From assembly GCF_026651855.1 (NCBI RefSeq), contig NZ_CP093280.1, positions 660,001-724,000 of the forward strand: 64,000 nt of DNA, written 5' to 3'. Below are positions 34,410 through 45,061 of the stretch, one piece after another. Both the position numbers and the translations under genes were made by a program. Under the pieces are notes generated by a model. The model had not been told where the DNA came from. It made no database searches and saw only the letters and a program-made list of their open reading frames with translations. Within the stretch, counting starts at the first letter, position 1, and every line of letters begins with the position of its first letter. The DNA comes from Pseudomonas silvicola (GTDB lineage: Bacteria; Pseudomonadota; Gammaproteobacteria; Pseudomonadales; Pseudomonadaceae).

Positions 34410-35804
34410 ATGAGTACTGACAAGACCAACCAGTCCTGGGGCGGCCGCTTCAGTGAACCCGTCGACGCCTTTGTCGCCCGCTTCACCGCCTCCGTCAACT
34501 TCGACCAGCGACTCTACCGTCACGACATCATGGGCTCGATCGCCCACGCGACCATGCTGGCCAAGGTCGGCGTGCTCACCGATGCCGAGCGCGACAGCAT
34601 CGTCGACGGGCTGAAAACCATCCAGGGCGAAATCGAAGCCGGCACTTTCGAGTGGCGCGTGGACCTGGAAGACGTGCACATGAACATCGAAGCACGCCTG
34701 ACCGACCGCATCGGCGTCACCGGCAAGAAACTGCACACCGGCCGCAGCCGCAATGACCAGGTGGCCACTGACATCCGCCTGTGGCTGCGTGACGAGATCG
34801 ACCTGATCCTGGGCGAGATCACTCGCCTGCAGAAAGGCTTGCTGGAGCAAGCCGAGCGCGAAGCCGAGACCATCATGCCCGGTTTCACCCACCTGCAGAC
34901 TGCCCAGCCCGTGACCTTCGGCCACCACCTGCTGGCCTGGTTCGAAATGCTCAGCCGCGACTACGAGCGCCTGGTGGACTGCCGCAAGCGCACCAACCGC
35001 ATGCCGCTGGGCAGTGCTGCGCTGGCTGGTACCACCTACCCGATCGACCGCGAGCTGACCTGCCAGTTGCTGGGCTTCGAAGCCGTGGGCGGCAACTCGC
35101 TGGACAGCGTGTCGGACCGTGACTTCGCCATCGAATTCTGCGCTGCCGCCAGCGTGGCGATGATGCACCTGTCGCGCTTCTCCGAGGAGCTGGTGCTGTG
35201 GACCAGCGCCCAGTTCCAGTTCATCGACTTGCCAGACCGCTTCTGCACCGGCAGCTCGATCATGCCGCAAAAGAAAAACCCTGATGTGCCGGAACTGGTT
35301 CGCGGCAAGAGCGGCCGCGTGTTTGGCGCCCTGATGGGCCTGTTGACCCTGATGAAAGGCCAGCCCCTGGCCTACAACAAGGACAACCAGGAAGACAAGG
35401 AACCGCTGTTCGACGCCGCCGATACCCTGCGCGACTCGCTGCGCGCCTTCGCCGACATGATCCCGGCCATCAAGCCCAGGCACGCCATCATGCGCGAAGC
35501 GGCCCTGCGCGGTTTCTCCACCGCGACAGACCTGGCCGATTACCTGGTGCGCCGTGGCCTGCCGTTCCGCGACTGCCACGAAATCGTCGGCCATGCGGTG
35601 AAATACGGTGTCGACAGTGGCAAGGACCTGGCCGAGATGAGCCTGGAAGAACTGCGCCGCTTCAGCGACCAGATCGACCAGGACGTCTTCGAAGTACTGA
35701 CCCTGGAAGGCTCGGTGAACGCCCGTGACCACATCGGCGGCACCGCGCCGGCCCAGGTCCGCGCCGCCGTTATCCGCGGCCAGTCGCTGCTGGCCCAGCG
35801 CTGA
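34410..35804 (+). CDS. argH: Argininosuccinate lyase
   Basis: ArgH performs the last step of arginine synthesis, cleaving argininosuccinate to arginine and fumarate. The 464-residue product contains the superfamily signature [15 protein letters not shown] near 284-298, [13 protein letters not shown] near 108-120 and [19 protein letters not shown] near 158-176. It is divergent from algZ and followed by a perfect 11-bp-stem hairpin of the REP-like family. Confidence 0.98.
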   Translation: MSTDKTNQSWGGRFSEPVDAFVARFTASVNFDQRLYRHDIMGSIAHATMLAKVGVLTDAERDSIVDGLKTIQGEIEAGTFEWRVDLEDVHMNIEARLTDRIGVTGKKLHTGRSRNDQVATDIRLWLRDEIDLILGEITRLQKGLLEQAEREAETIMPGFTHLQTAQPVTFGHHLLAWFEMLSRDYERLVDCRKRTNRMPLGSAALAGTTYPIDRELTCQLLGFEAVGGNSLDSVSDRDFAIEFCAAASVAMMHLSRFSEELVLWTSAQFQFIDLPDRFCTGSSIMPQKKNPDVPELVRGKSGRVFGALMGLLTLMKGQPLAYNKDNQEDKEPLFDAADTLRDSLRAFADMIPAIKPRHAIMREAALRGFSTATDLADYLVRRGLPFRDCHEIVGHAVKYGVDSGKDLAEMSLEELRRFSDQIDQDVFEVLTLEGSVNARDHIGGTAPAQVRAAVIRGQSLLAQR

Positions 35805-35828
35805 CAGCCACCCACGGCAGACGCTCTA

Positions 35829-35860
35829 CCTGTGGGACCGGCAAAGCTCGGTCCCACAGG
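35829..35860. repeat. REP-like hairpin after argH
   Basis: CCTGTGGGACC (35829-35839) and GGTCCCACAGG (35850-35860) form a perfect stem around GGCAAAGCTC. It carries the core of the window's REP-like family in its shortest form. Confidence 0.8.
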
Positions 35861-35895
35861 AGCTCTTCCGACCACCCCCTTTCAGGAGCCGCGCC

Positions 35896-36192
35896 ATGAG
35901 CGAGCCTACCGATATCCAGAACGACGACGAACAATTCGCCGAAGACACCCTGATCCAGGCCATCGAGAACCAGATCGAAAGCGACAACCCGCCCGCCGCC
36001 AAGGCCACGTTCAACAAGTTGACGCTGGTCGGCTACGAACGTGAAGATATCCTGGAAATGATGGCTCACGTACTGGCCGTGGAAATCGACAAGATCCTGG
36101 AAGAAGACCGCGCATTCGATACCGTTTGGTATGAAGCAGCCCTGCGCGCACTGCCTGAACTGCCCCCCGAGGCCAAGGCCGAGCAAGACTGA
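35896..36192 (+). CDS. Small conserved pseudomonad protein
   Basis: The 98-residue acidic protein begins MSEPTDIQNDDEQFAEDTL and ends in EAKAEQD. It is predicted helical, with TFNKLTLVGYEREDILEMMA near 43-62, and has no signal or membrane segment. I recognise it only as a conserved hypothetical of the argH-cyaA interval. The start follows TTCAGGAGCC at good spacing; the open frame further upstream overlaps argH and the hairpin and is unlikely to be coding. No function can be assigned. Confidence 0.75.
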   Translation: MSEPTDIQNDDEQFAEDTLIQAIENQIESDNPPAAKATFNKLTLVGYEREDILEMMAHVLAVEIDKILEEDRAFDTVWYEAALRALPELPPEAKAEQD

Positions 36193-36315
36193 CTTTCCCG
36201 GCAGGAATGCTTCGGCCTTACTACACTGGAATTGCCCCGCTGCCCCGCAAGGAAACCGGGGCCTCCACGGCCTGCCATTGGCGGCCGTCTATTCCTGGAA
36301 AAGTCCGGAGTACCT

Positions 36316-36561
36316 ATGTCGTATACCCCTGAGCTGGTCGCCGAACTGGAAATCCTCGCGCTGTTCAATCTGGACAACACGCAAGAAGGCCTCAAGATCC
36401 ATCACACCGCCACGCCACAGGCCATAGCGGCCGCCAAACGCTTGCACGACAAGGAACTGATCACCCAGGTCGATGGTGGCTACCTGACCAGTGGCGGGCT
36501 GCAGGCCGCGCAGCATGCACAAGCCCTGCTGACGGTACTGGGCGTCACTGAAGCCGCTTGA
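36316..36561 (+). CDS. TIGR02647 family small protein
   Basis: The 81-residue protein MSYTPELVAELEILALFNLD... matches the TIGR02647 group, short proteins of gamma-proteobacteria resembling a winged-helix DNA-binding unit (IAAAKRLHDKELITQVDGGYL near 40-60). Its target is unknown. The start is preceded by CCGGAG. A rho-independent terminator follows 13 bases after the stop. Confidence 0.82.
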   Translation: MSYTPELVAELEILALFNLDNTQEGLKIHHTATPQAIAAAKRLHDKELITQVDGGYLTSGGLQAAQHAQALLTVLGVTEAA

Positions 36562-36573
36562 GCGCGGCGAACC

Positions 36574-36609
36574 ACGCCGGCGCCCTCCTGGCACCGGCGT
36601 TCCGTTTTT
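36574..36609 (+). terminator. Rho-independent terminator
   Basis: ACGCCGG-C-GCC pairs with GGC-A-CCGGCGT (one mismatch) around CTCCT, followed by TCCGTTTTTC. It ends the small-gene transcript before cyaA. Confidence 0.8.
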
Positions 36610-36713
36610 CATCGTACAGGCTCAAATTACGCTCAAGGTTGCCGATAACGGGGTGAAGGCGGGTGTTCCGTCGTTCCACAGTCACGCCGCCCAGCCGTCG
36701 ATTCGAGCTTCCG

Positions 36714-39557
36714 ATGCCGCGCAACCATGAAATACGCCCCGATCTGGATGAGGGAATAGACCGCAAGGTGCTCGGGCAACTGCGCACCCGCTTCCTGACC
36801 CTCAACCGCGGCCGCCTGGACCGCGCCCTGGAAGGGCTGTCGAGCCGCCAGCAACAAGTGCTGAAACTGTTGCCGCTGTTCTTCCACGTCAACCATCCGC
36901 TGCTGCCCGGTTACGTGTCCGGCGCCACGCCTGCGGGACTCTCGAATTTCGAGCCTGACGCAGAGACCCTGGCCGAGGCACAACGCCTGACCCGCTCGTT
37001 TTCCTACAAAGTGCGCCATGGCAACCCGCCCCGGCCGCTGCATGGGTTGTTCCTGATGGGCAGCCTGGGCACCCTGGCCCAGGCGGAGCAGAGCGACATG
37101 GACTTCTGGGTGTGCCACGACACCGAGCTGACCGGCGATGAAGTGGCTGAGCTGCGCAAGAAATGCCAGTTGCTTGAAGCCTGGGCCGCGACTCAGGGCG
37201 CCGAGGCGCACTTTTTCCTGATTGACCCGCCGCGCTTCGTGCGCGGCGAACGCGACAGCCAGCTCAGTTCCGAAGACTGCGGCACCAGCCAGCATTACCT
37301 GCTGCTGGATGAGTTCTACCGCACCGCCATCTGGCTGGCAGGCCGCACGCCGCTGTGGTGGCTGGTGCCAGTCTATGAGGAGCGTCGCTATGCCGAGTAC
37401 ACCGACACCCTACTGGGCAAGCGCTTCATTCGCGCCGATGAAGTACTGGACCTGGGCCACCTGGCCCATATCCCTGCGGGCGAATTCGTCGGCGCCGGCC
37501 TGTGGCAGTTGTTCAAGGGCATCGAGTCGCCGTACAAGTCGGTCCTCAAGCTGTTGCTCACCGAGGTCTATGCCAGCGAACACCCCACTGTCCAATGCCT
37601 GAGCCTGCGCTTCAAACAGGCAGTATTCGCCAACCAGGTCGACCTGGATGAGCTGGACCCCTACATGGTGGTCTACCGCCGCATCGAGGAGTACCTGCTG
37701 GCTCGCGGCGATGTCGACCGCCTTGAGCTGGTGCGCCGCGCGCTGTACCTGAAGGTCAACAAGAAGCTCAGCGCCGTGTCACGGCAGCGCCCGCCCAGTT
37801 GGCAGCGCTTGCTGCTGCAGCGGCTGGCGGCCGAGTGGAACTGGGACCCTCGGCACTTGGCGCTGCTGGACAGCCGCAGCCAATGGAAAGTACGCCAGGT
37901 GGTCAGCGAGCGCCGGGCGCTGGTCAACGAGCTGAACTACAGCTACCGGTTCCTCAACCAGTTCGCCCGCAGCGAACAGGCTGTCAGCCTGATCAACAAC
38001 CGCGACCTCAATATTCTGGGCCGCAGGCTGTACGCCGCGTTCGAGCGCAAGGCCGGCAAGGTCGAGTTCATCAACCCGGGCATCGCCCCGGACCTGGCCG
38101 AAGACACCCTCACGCTGGTGCAATCGCCCAACCGCAAGGAACCGGGGCACACTCAGTGGGGTTTGTACAACGGCAACCTGGGAGCCTACGAGTGGGAGCA
38201 CTTCGCCCCCTTCAAGCGCAACCGGCAACTGCTGCAGCTGCTCACCTGGTGCCACCGCAACGGCGTGATCGACAGCAGCACGCGCCTGGCCCTGCACCCT
38301 GGCGAGAGCGACCTGACCGAGTTCGAACTGTTCAACCTGATCGCCAGCCTTCAGCAGAGCATTCCCCTGCCCCTGGCCACCGTGGCGGATGAGCAGTTGC
38401 TGCGCAAAAGCGTGCCCGTGGAAGTACTGTTGCTGGTCAACGTGGGGGTCGACCCACTCAAGCACCACCGCGACCTGAACATCCTGATGACCACCGAGCG
38501 CACCGACTCGTTGAGCTATGCCGGCGTGCGCGAGAACCTGGTACTGACCCTGGACCAGGTCACCCTCAATAGCTGGAACGAGGTGCTGACCGACCGTTTC
38601 GATGGCCCCCACGCCCTGCTCGACTGCCTGCGCGATTACTTGAACCACCTGCCACCTGGGCAGCCGCCGCGGGTACAGGTGCGCTGCTTCTGCCACAACC
38701 GTGCCCCCGCTATCGCCCAGCGCGTGGAAGCCCTGCTCAATACCGCCCAGGCGCTATTGAAAAAGGGCCTGAACCACCGCTACCTGATCCGGGTACAGCA
38801 GGACTATCACGTACTGGAACTGGTGCCGGGGAAGGTTCGCCATGTGGCCCTTGCGACCGTGGCGGCACTGGTGCAGTACCTGGGCGAAGACCTGCCCAGC
38901 TACAGCCCGCTGCACCTTGACAGCCACGCCCTGGATGAACACGACCTGGGGTTGATCCTGCCCATGGGCCAGCCCGAAAGCATCCAGCTGTTCTACCGCC
39001 TGCAGGACAGTTGGGCGGACGTCTACGTGCTGGACGAGCTCAATGCCCTGTGGCACCAGCGGCTGCCGTTCCACGACGAGCCCAGCTTGCTGGTGCCGCT
39101 GCAACGCTTCCTGCAATCGGTGCTGTACCGCCGCAACGCCCTGTTGCCGGTTGAAGCCGGCGCCCACCCGGCACTGGAGGTGCTCTACTATCAACTGTTG
39201 CCCACGGGCGCTGCGCGCGCGCGCGGTATTGAGCCGCGGCCCGGCCCGCAGGAAGCCGGCGACAAGCGTTTCTATGACGTGCAGGCGATTGTCGAGCGCT
39301 CAGCGCCGGGCAGGATCCAGGTGACCTTGTATTGCAACCAGCGGGAATTTTCCGAGCTCGAACACGGTGACCAGCTGTACGCCGTGGTCGCGCGGCAGAT
39401 CCTGGCCCAGCGCACCGAGGCCACGGCCTACCGCTGCTACATCACCGACCTGGACCTGTGCGGGCTGCTAGGCGACGCCCCGGGCGCCACCCATCTGTAC
39501 CTGCGCTACAAGGCGGACCTGGAGCGGTCGCTGAACCACGCCTTGAGCCAGCTATGA
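36714..39557 (+). CDS. cyaA: Class I adenylate cyclase
   Basis: CyaA makes cyclic AMP from ATP in the cytoplasm. The product is 947 residues from the ATG at 36714; an ATG at 36663 would add 17 residues. The N-terminal catalytic half has the class I signature near 115-130 (LFLMGSLGTLAQAEQSDMDFWVC, here split: GSLGTLAQ then SDMDFWV) with the paired Asp metal ligands. The long C-terminal half is regulatory. It abuts the DUF1289 gene stop-to-stop. The cAMP it makes could reach the cNMP-domain channel at 53475, though no link is shown. Confidence 0.95.
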   Translation: MPRNHEIRPDLDEGIDRKVLGQLRTRFLTLNRGRLDRALEGLSSRQQQVLKLLPLFFHVNHPLLPGYVSGATPAGLSNFEPDAETLAEAQRLTRSFSYKVRHGNPPRPLHGLFLMGSLGTLAQAEQSDMDFWVCHDTELTGDEVAELRKKCQLLEAWAATQGAEAHFFLIDPPRFVRGERDSQLSSEDCGTSQHYLLLDEFYRTAIWLAGRTPLWWLVPVYEERRYAEYTDTLLGKRFIRADEVLDLGHLAHIPAGEFVGAGLWQLFKGIESPYKSVLKLLLTEVYASEHPTVQCLSLRFKQAVFANQVDLDELDPYMVVYRRIEEYLLARGDVDRLELVRRALYLKVNKKLSAVSRQRPPSWQRLLLQRLAAEWNWDPRHLALLDSRSQWKVRQVVSERRALVNELNYSYRFLNQFARSEQAVSLINNRDLNILGRRLYAAFERKAGKVEFINPGIAPDLAEDTLTLVQSPNRKEPGHTQWGLYNGNLGAYEWEHFAPFKRNRQLLQLLTWCHRNGVIDSSTRLALHPGESDLTEFELFNLIASLQQSIPLPLATVADEQLLRKSVPVEVLLLVNVGVDPLKHHRDLNILMTTERTDSLSYAGVRENLVLTLDQVTLNSWNEVLTDRFDGPHALLDCLRDYLNHLPPGQPPRVQVRCFCHNRAPAIAQRVEALLNTAQALLKKGLNHRYLIRVQQDYHVLELVPGKVRHVALATVAALVQYLGEDLPSYSPLHLDSHALDEHDLGLILPMGQPESIQLFYRLQDSWADVYVLDELNALWHQRLPFHDEPSLLVPLQRFLQSVLYRRNALLPVEAGAHPALEVLYYQLLPTGAARARGIEPRPGPQEAGDKRFYDVQAIVERSAPGRIQVTLYCNQREFSELEHGDQLYAVVARQILAQRTEATAYRCYITDLDLCGLLGDAPGATHLYLRYKADLERSLNHALSQL

Positions 39558-39782
39558 TCAACCGGCGCTGGCGCGGCGCTCGCTGGCCTGGTGACAGATC
39601 TGCCGACGGCGCTCGTCGTCCGCCGAACGCCATTCACGAATATCTTCCACATGGCGGAAGCAGCCCTTGCAGACTTTCTGCTCGTCCAGCCGGCAAAGGC
39701 TGATGCACGGCGAAGGCACCGCCGGGCTGACGTTGCTGTAAAGGGGCTTGGGCGGCCGCACCGCCGGGGTGGGAGTGGTCAC
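39558..39782 (-). CDS. DUF1289 family small Cys-rich protein
   Basis: The 74-residue protein has the DUF1289 core SPCISLCRLDEQKVCKGCF near 27-45, with four Cys that could bind a metal, then helical RHVEDIREW. I chose a GTG start at 39782, two bases beyond the cyaY stop; the longer frame from an ATG at 39881 runs inside cyaY. It would be translated as the second gene of cyaY-DUF1289. Function is unknown. The stop codon directly adjoins the stop of cyaA on the other strand. Confidence 0.78.
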   Translation of the reverse strand: MTTPTPAVRPPKPLYSNVSPAVPSPCISLCRLDEQKVCKGCFRHVEDIREWRSADDERRRQICHQASERRASAG

Positions 39783-39784
39783 GC

Positions 39785-40111
39785 TCAGATCTCTTCGAAG
39801 TCCAGCTTCACGCCAGCCTGTTCCCAGGTGGCGCGGGTGAGTATCTCGCCCAGCAGCTCTTCGGACTTCTCGCAGGCCCACTTGCCCGACTCCTCGTCAT
39901 AGTCGAAGTGGTAACCACCGGAACGCGCGGCCAGCCACAGTTGGCGCAGCGGCTCCTGGCGGCTGATGATCAACTGGCTGCCGTTGTCGAACTTGATGGT
40001 CATCAGGCCGGACGAAATCTCAATGTCATCGGCATGGTCTTCGAACAGTTCTTCCAATGCCTGTTGGGTGGCATCGACCAGGTCGTGAAAGCGCGCTTCG
40101 GTCAAACTCAT
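39785..40111 (-). CDS. cyaY: Iron-sulfur cluster assembly regulator CyaY (frataxin)
   Basis: This is the bacterial frataxin, an acidic iron-binding modulator of the IscS machinery. The 108-residue product starts MSLTEARFHDLVDATQQ with the acidic helix (LEELFEDHADDIEI). The sheet residues include GSQLIISRQEPLRQLWLA and GGYHFDY, typical of CyaY. The enormous open frame extending to 41935 is antisense to lysA and ignored. It lies next to cyaA, as in enterobacteria, and is divergent from lptM. Confidence 0.95.
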   Translation of the reverse strand: MSLTEARFHDLVDATQQALEELFEDHADDIEISSGLMTIKFDNGSQLIISRQEPLRQLWLAARSGGYHFDYDEESGKWACEKSEELLGEILTRATWEQAGVKLDFEEI

Positions 40112-40357
40112 GGTGGGAACCTCTATACGTGTCTGCACACTGCAAGCGCGCGAAGATACGAGCAGCGCGCCCCGAATGCAAAGTATTACGACCTGTGGAA
40201 CTGCGCATTCGACGTTGCGCTCCCCCCGCGCAGCAGCACACTGGCCGCGGCCAAGGGGCCGCAGGATGCCACCCCCCCTCAATCCGGGCTGCATAGGCAA
40301 GCTGCCGGGTGGCCGGTATACTCGGGCGCAATTAACGCTTTTACAAAGGATTTCGCC

Positions 40358-40510
40358 ATGAAGCGCCTGATTTCCGCCCTCGCTGCGCTGGTCGCGGTTG
40401 CCTGCCTCGTGTCCGCTTGCGGCCAGAAAGGCCCTCTGTACCTGCCTGACGGGCAAAAATCCACCGTTGAACAAGACAACCCGTCGAAATCGCACAAACA
40501 CATGATGTAA
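40358..40510 (+). CDS. lptM: LptM (YifL) small lipoprotein
   Basis: The 50-residue lipoprotein has signal MKRLISALAALVAVACLVSAC, with lipobox LVSAC and acylated Cys at 21, followed by the diagnostic GQKGPLYLPDG. In E. coli LptM helps oxidative maturation of the LPS translocon LptD. It starts the lptM-lysA-dapF-yigA-xerC-yigB series, nine bases before lysA. The start follows AAAGGA. Confidence 0.92.
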   Translation: MKRLISALAALVAVACLVSACGQKGPLYLPDGQKSTVEQDNPSKSHKHMM

Positions 40511-40519
40511 GGGAAGACC

Positions 40520-41767
40520 ATGGACGCTTTCAACTACCGCGACGGTGAACTGTTCGCGGAAGGCGTGTCGTTGGCCTCCATCGCCGAGCGTTTCGGCACG
40601 CCAACCTATGTCTATTCCCGTGCGCACATCGAGCAGCAGTACCGGGCCTATGCCGACGCCCTTGCCGGCATGTCGCACCTGGTCTGCTTCGCGGTCAAGG
40701 CCAACTCCAACCTGGGCGTGCTGAACCTTCTGGCACGCCTGGGCGCAGGTTTTGACATCGTCAGCGGTGGTGAGCTGGAACGCGTCCTGGCCGCTGGCGG
40801 CCGTGCCGACCGCGTGGTGTTCTCCGGCGTTGGCAAGAGCCGCGCAGACATGCGCCGCGCCCTGGAAGTGGGCGTCCATTGCTTCAATGTCGAGTCTGCC
40901 GACGAACTTGAACGCCTGCAGGCGGTAGCCGCCGAGCTGGGCGTGCGCGCCCCGGTGTCGCTGCGGGTCAACCCCGACGTCGACGCCGGTACCCACCCGT
41001 ACATCTCCACGGGCCTTGCCGAGAACAAGTTCGGCATCGACATCGTCGCCGCCGAGGATGTCTACGTGCGCGCCGCGCAGTTGCCGAACCTGGAAGTGGT
41101 CGGGGTCGATTGCCATATCGGCTCGCAACTGACCAGCATGGAACCCTTCCTCGACGCCCTCGACCGCCTGCTGGGCCTGGTCGACCGCCTGAGCGACTGC
41201 GGCATCTTCCTGCAGCACATCGACCTGGGTGGTGGCCTGGGCGTGCGCTATCGCGACGAAGCACCACCGTTGGCCGGCGACTACATCAAGGCGGTGCGCG
41301 AGCGCCTGGAAGGCCGCGACCTGGCCCTGGTATTCGAACCAGGCCGCTACATCGTCGCCAACGCCGGTGTGCTGCTGACGCGCGTCGAGTACCTCAAGCA
41401 CACCGCGCACAAGGACTTCGCCGTGGTCGACGCGGCCATGAACGACCTGATCCGCCCGGCCCTGTATGAAGCCTGGATGGACGTCAGCGCCGTGCAGCCC
41501 CGCACGGGCGAAGGCCGCGCCTACGATATCGTCGGGCCGATCTGCGAAACCGGTGATTTCCTGGCCAAGGGCCGCCAATTGGCTCTTGAAGAAGGCGACC
41601 TGCTGGCCGTGCGCTCCGCCGGGGCGTATGGTTTCGTCATGAGTTCCAATTACAACACCCGCGGGCGTGCCGCCGAGATTCTGGTCGCTGGTGACCAGGC
41701 CCATGAAGTGCGCCGCCGTGAAACGGTCGCTGAACTGTTCGCGGGCGAAAGCCTGTTGCCGGAGTAA
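40520..41767 (+). CDS. lysA: Diaminopimelate decarboxylase
   Basis: LysA makes L-lysine from meso-diaminopimelate. The 415-residue PLP enzyme carries the Schiff-base Lys in [16 protein letters not shown] near 54-69. It also has the glycine-rich phosphate loop in [10 protein letters not shown] near 235-244, and the partner-subunit Cys/substrate motif [14 protein letters not shown] near 340. GGGAAGACC precedes the ATG. It is four bases from dapF, placing the last two diaminopimelate/lysine genes together. Confidence 0.98.
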   Translation: MDAFNYRDGELFAEGVSLASIAERFGTPTYVYSRAHIEQQYRAYADALAGMSHLVCFAVKANSNLGVLNLLARLGAGFDIVSGGELERVLAAGGRADRVVFSGVGKSRADMRRALEVGVHCFNVESADELERLQAVAAELGVRAPVSLRVNPDVDAGTHPYISTGLAENKFGIDIVAAEDVYVRAAQLPNLEVVGVDCHIGSQLTSMEPFLDALDRLLGLVDRLSDCGIFLQHIDLGGGLGVRYRDEAPPLAGDYIKAVRERLEGRDLALVFEPGRYIVANAGVLLTRVEYLKHTAHKDFAVVDAAMNDLIRPALYEAWMDVSAVQPRTGEGRAYDIVGPICETGDFLAKGRQLALEEGDLLAVRSAGAYGFVMSSNYNTRGRAAEILVAGDQAHEVRRRETVAELFAGESLLPE

Positions 41768-41771
41768 ACCC

Positions 41772-42602
41772 ATGCTGCTGCGCTTTACCAAAATGCATGG
41801 GCTGGGCAATGACTTCATGGTCCTGGACCTGGTCAGCCAACACGCGCATATCCTGCCCAAGCACGCCAAGCAGTGGGGCGACCGCCACACTGGCGTGGGC
41901 TTCGACCAGTTGCTGATCGTCGAAGCGCCGAGCAACCCGGACGTGGACTTCCGCTACCGCATCTTCAACTCCGACGGTTCGGAAGTGGAACAATGTGGCA
42001 ACGGCGCGCGGTGCTTCGCCCGCTTCGTGCTGGACAAGCGGTTGACCGCCAAGAAACGCATTCGTGTGGAAACCAAGAGCGGCATCATCGAACTGGATAT
42101 CCGCAACGACGGCCAGATCAGCGTCGACATGGGCCCGCCACGGCTGGTTCCCGCCGATATCCCGTTCGTGGCCGATGCCCAGGCGAAGAACTACGATGTG
42201 GAAGTGGATGGCCAGGTGGTAAACCTCGCCGCCGTGTCCATGGGCAACCCCCACGCGGTCTTGAAGGTCGACGATATCAACGCCGCGCCAGTCCACGAAC
42301 TGGGGCCAAAAATCGAACACCACCCGCGTTTTCCTGCGCGAGTGAATGTAGGCTTCCTGCATGTGGTCGACCGCCAGCGCGCGCAACTGCGGGTGTGGGA
42401 ACGCGGTGCCGGGGAAACCCAGGCCTGCGGTACTGGCGCCTGTGCTGCCGCCGTGGCCGCCATCAGCCAGGGCTGGATGGACTCACCGTTGTTGATCGAC
42501 CTGCCCGGGGGGCGCCTGTCCATCGAGTGGGCTGGCCCCGGCCAGCCTGTGCTGATGACCGGCCCCGCTGTGCGGGTCTACGAAGGCCAAGTGCGTCTAT
42601 GA
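41772..42602 (+). CDS. dapF: Diaminopimelate epimerase
   Basis: DapF converts LL- to meso-diaminopimelate. The 276-residue product begins [19 protein letters not shown]. It has both catalytic cysteines, in EQCGNGARC near 72-80 and in [11 protein letters not shown] near 217-227. The start lies four bases after the lysA stop; the longer open frame upstream is within lysA. Confidence 0.98.
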   Translation: MLLRFTKMHGLGNDFMVLDLVSQHAHILPKHAKQWGDRHTGVGFDQLLIVEAPSNPDVDFRYRIFNSDGSEVEQCGNGARCFARFVLDKRLTAKKRIRVETKSGIIELDIRNDGQISVDMGPPRLVPADIPFVADAQAKNYDVEVDGQVVNLAAVSMGNPHAVLKVDDINAAPVHELGPKIEHHPRFPARVNVGFLHVVDRQRAQLRVWERGAGETQACGTGACAAAVAAISQGWMDSPLLIDLPGGRLSIEWAGPGQPVLMTGPAVRVYEGQVRL

Positions 42603-42615
42603 GTGAGCAACGACC

Positions 42616-43353
42616 ATGACCGACAAGCCCCAGGCACCTGCCCCACAACCCCTTGATACCGTCGAGGGCAATACGGCGTCGGCCCCCGGGGCCGAGGCGG
42701 TCGCAGCCTTCCTGCGCGCCAACCCTGACTTCTTCGCCGAGCAGGAAGACCTGTTGGTCAGCCTGCGCCTGCCCCACCAGCGCGGTGACACCGTGTCGCT
42801 GGTGGAGCGGCAGATGAAGGTACTGCGCGAGCGCAATATCGAGATGCGCCACCGCCTCTCTCACTTGATGGACGTGGCCCGTGACAACGACCGCCTGTTC
42901 GACAAGACCCGGCGGCTGATTCTCGACATTCTCGATGCAGGCAGCCTGGAAGAAGTGGTGATCGCCGTGGAAGACAGCCTGCGCCAGGAATTCCAGGTAC
43001 CGTTCGTCAGCCTCATCCTGTTCAGCGACATCGCCACGCCAGTGGGCCGCTGGGTCAGCACGGGCGAAGCGCACCAGGCCATCGGCGCGCTGCTGTCGGG
43101 CGGCAAGCCGGTCAGCGGCACCTTGCGCGATCATGAACTGGACTTCCTGTTTGGCGAGGAACAGCGCAAGCAAGTCGGCTCCACCGCCGTGGCCACCCTG
43201 AACCATCAGGGCCTGCATGGGGTGCTGGCCATCGGCAGCCGCGACCCGCAGCATTACAAAAGCTCGGTGGGCACGCTGTTCCTCAACTATATCGCCGAGG
43301 TCCTGGGCCGGGTGATACCGCGCTTCACCAGCAGCCTGCGCTCGGTACGCTGA
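42616..43353 (+). CDS. DUF484 family protein (YigA-like)
   Basis: The 245-residue protein has an N-terminal segment ending in [20 protein letters not shown] (about 30-49), a coiled coil ([19 protein letters not shown]) and a GAF-like C-terminal domain. DUF484 proteins sit between dapF and xerC throughout gamma-proteobacteria, but no activity is known. It ends two bases before xerC, so the two are certainly cotranscribed. Confidence 0.92.
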   Translation: MTDKPQAPAPQPLDTVEGNTASAPGAEAVAAFLRANPDFFAEQEDLLVSLRLPHQRGDTVSLVERQMKVLRERNIEMRHRLSHLMDVARDNDRLFDKTRRLILDILDAGSLEEVVIAVEDSLRQEFQVPFVSLILFSDIATPVGRWVSTGEAHQAIGALLSGGKPVSGTLRDHELDFLFGEEQRKQVGSTAVATLNHQGLHGVLAIGSRDPQHYKSSVGTLFLNYIAEVLGRVIPRFTSSLRSVR

Positions 43354-43355
43354 CC

Positions 43356-44255
43356 ATGCAGGCGCACCTTGATGCCTACTGCGCTCACTTGCGCAGTGAG
43401 CGGCAGGTGTCCGACCATACCCTGCAAGCCTACCGCCGCGATCTGGACAAGGTGCTGGCCTTTTGCGAGAAGGAACAGTTGCGCCACTGGGGCGCCCTGG
43501 ACATCCAGCAACTGCGCCGCCTGGTCGCCCGCCTGCACCAGCAAGGGCAATCATCACGCAGCCTGGCGCGCTTGCTGTCGGCGGTGCGCGGGCTATACCG
43601 CTACCTGAACCGCGAAGGCATCTGCAACCACGACCCGGCCAACGGCCTGTCGCCCCCCAAGGGCGAACGTCGGCTGCCGCGTACCCTGGACACCGACCGA
43701 GCCCTGCAATTGCTGGAAGGTGCCGTTGAGGACGATTTCCTCGCCCACCGCGACCAGGCCATGCTGGAGCTGTTCTACTCCTCCGGGCTGCGTCTGTCCG
43801 AGCTGACCAGCCTCAACCTGGAGCAACTGGACCTGGCCGACGGCCTGGTACAAGTGCATGGCAAGGGCAGCAAGACCCGCGTGCTGCCGGTCGGCCGCAA
43901 GGCCCGCGAGGCTCTGCAGCAGTGGTTGCCCCTGCGCGGGTTGAGCAACCCGGCCGATGACGCCGTGTTCGTCAGCCAGCAAGGCCGCCGCCTGGGGCCA
44001 CGGGCCATTCAGTTGCGGGTAAAGGCCGCTGGCGAACGCGAGCTGGGCCAGAACCTCCACCCGCACATGCTGCGGCACTCTTTCGCCAGCCATCTGCTGG
44101 AGTCATCACAGGACCTGCGCGCGGTACAGGAAATGCTGGGCCACGCCGACATCGCCACCACGCAGATCTACACCCACCTGGACTTCCAGCACCTGGCAAC
44201 CGTCTATGACAGCGCCCACCCACGGGCCAAACGCAGCAAGGACAGTGACACATGA
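43356..44255 (+). CDS. xerC: Tyrosine recombinase XerC
   Basis: XerC works with XerD at dif to resolve chromosome dimers. The 299-residue protein has an N-terminal SAM-like core-binding domain (to about 90). The catalytic set is Arg in [16 protein letters not shown] near 147, Lys in VHGKGSKTR, His-X-X-Arg in [12 protein letters not shown] near 240-243, His in [12 protein letters not shown] and the nucleophile Tyr near 275. It overlaps yigB by four bases (ATGA). Confidence 0.97.
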   Translation: MQAHLDAYCAHLRSERQVSDHTLQAYRRDLDKVLAFCEKEQLRHWGALDIQQLRRLVARLHQQGQSSRSLARLLSAVRGLYRYLNREGICNHDPANGLSPPKGERRLPRTLDTDRALQLLEGAVEDDFLAHRDQAMLELFYSSGLRLSELTSLNLEQLDLADGLVQVHGKGSKTRVLPVGRKAREALQQWLPLRGLSNPADDAVFVSQQGRRLGPRAIQLRVKAAGERELGQNLHPHMLRHSFASHLLESSQDLRAVQEMLGHADIATTQIYTHLDFQHLATVYDSAHPRAKRSKDSDT

Positions 44256-44950
44256 GCATCGAGCTGATCACCTTTGACCTGGACGACACCCTGTGGGACA
44301 CCGCCCCGGTTATTGTCACCGCCGAAGCCGTGTTGCGAGACTGGCTTGGCGAGCACGCACCAAAACTGGGCCCGATCGAGGTGGAACACCTGTTCGCCAT
44401 TCGCAAACGCCTCGTGGAGGCCGAGCCTGGTCTCAAGCACCGCATCAGTGCGTTGCGCCGCCTGGTGCTGCTGCACGCATTGCGCGAAGCTGGTTACCCG
44501 GAGCCAGAGGCGGCGCACCTGGCGCAGAAGAGCTTCGAGGTGTTCCTGCATGCTCGGCATCAGATCGAGGTGTTCCCCGACGCACTGCCGGCCCTGGAGC
44601 AACTGGGCCAGCAGTACACCCTGGGCGTGGTCACCAACGGCAACGCCGACGTGCGCCGCCTGGGGTTGGCCGACCACTTCGCCTTTGCTTTGTGCGCCGA
44701 AGACCTGGGCATCGGCAAGCCAGACCCGGCCCCTTTCATCGAAGCGCTAAAGCGTGGCGGTGGCGTGGCCGCCAGCGCAGCCGTGCATGTGGGCGACCAC
44801 CCCGGCGATGACATCCTGGGCGCGCAGCAAGCCGGCCTCAAGGCCATCTGGTACAACCCACAGGGCAAGCCATGGGAAGCGGACCACAAGCCGGATGCCG
44901 AGGTGCGTAGCCTGCTGGAAATCGCCCAGGTGCTGGCAAGCTGGAAGTAA
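44252..44950 (+). CDS. yigB: HAD-superfamily phosphatase, YigB-like
   Basis: The 232-residue hydrolase has motif [11 protein letters not shown] near 8-17 with the nucleophile Asp, motif [12 protein letters not shown] near 127, motif III Lys in [10 protein letters not shown] and motif [15 protein letters not shown] near 176-188. The same position after xerC is occupied by YigB in E. coli, a flavin-pathway and general phosphatase. The true substrate here is unproven. It is the last gene of its operon, with a terminator 67 bases on. Confidence 0.9.
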   Translation: MSIELITFDLDDTLWDTAPVIVTAEAVLRDWLGEHAPKLGPIEVEHLFAIRKRLVEAEPGLKHRISALRRLVLLHALREAGYPEPEAAHLAQKSFEVFLHARHQIEVFPDALPALEQLGQQYTLGVVTNGNADVRRLGLADHFAFALCAEDLGIGKPDPAPFIEALKRGGGVAASAAVHVGDHPGDDILGAQQAGLKAIWYNPQGKPWEADHKPDAEVRSLLEIAQVLASWK

Positions 44951-45017
44951 CGCCCCGCGCGGTTCTGCAGCGCCCGCTATGCGCCGGCCGCACCGGGCGC
45001 CACACATCCCGGGCATG

Positions 45018-45046
45018 AAAAAGCCCGCAGCGACGGCGGGCTTTTT
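45018..45046. terminator. Bidirectional rho-independent terminator, yigB/sutA
   Basis: GCCCGC (45023-45028) and GCGGGC (45036-45041) form the stem, with five A to the left and five T to the right. It serves both converging genes. Confidence 0.93.
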
Positions 45047-45061
45047 CAGGGAAGCAGGGAC

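Noticed and set aside
39785..41935. 716-codon minus-strand frame running from cyaY back across lysA
   Set aside because: Only the last 108 codons are cyaY; the rest is antisense to lptM and lysA.
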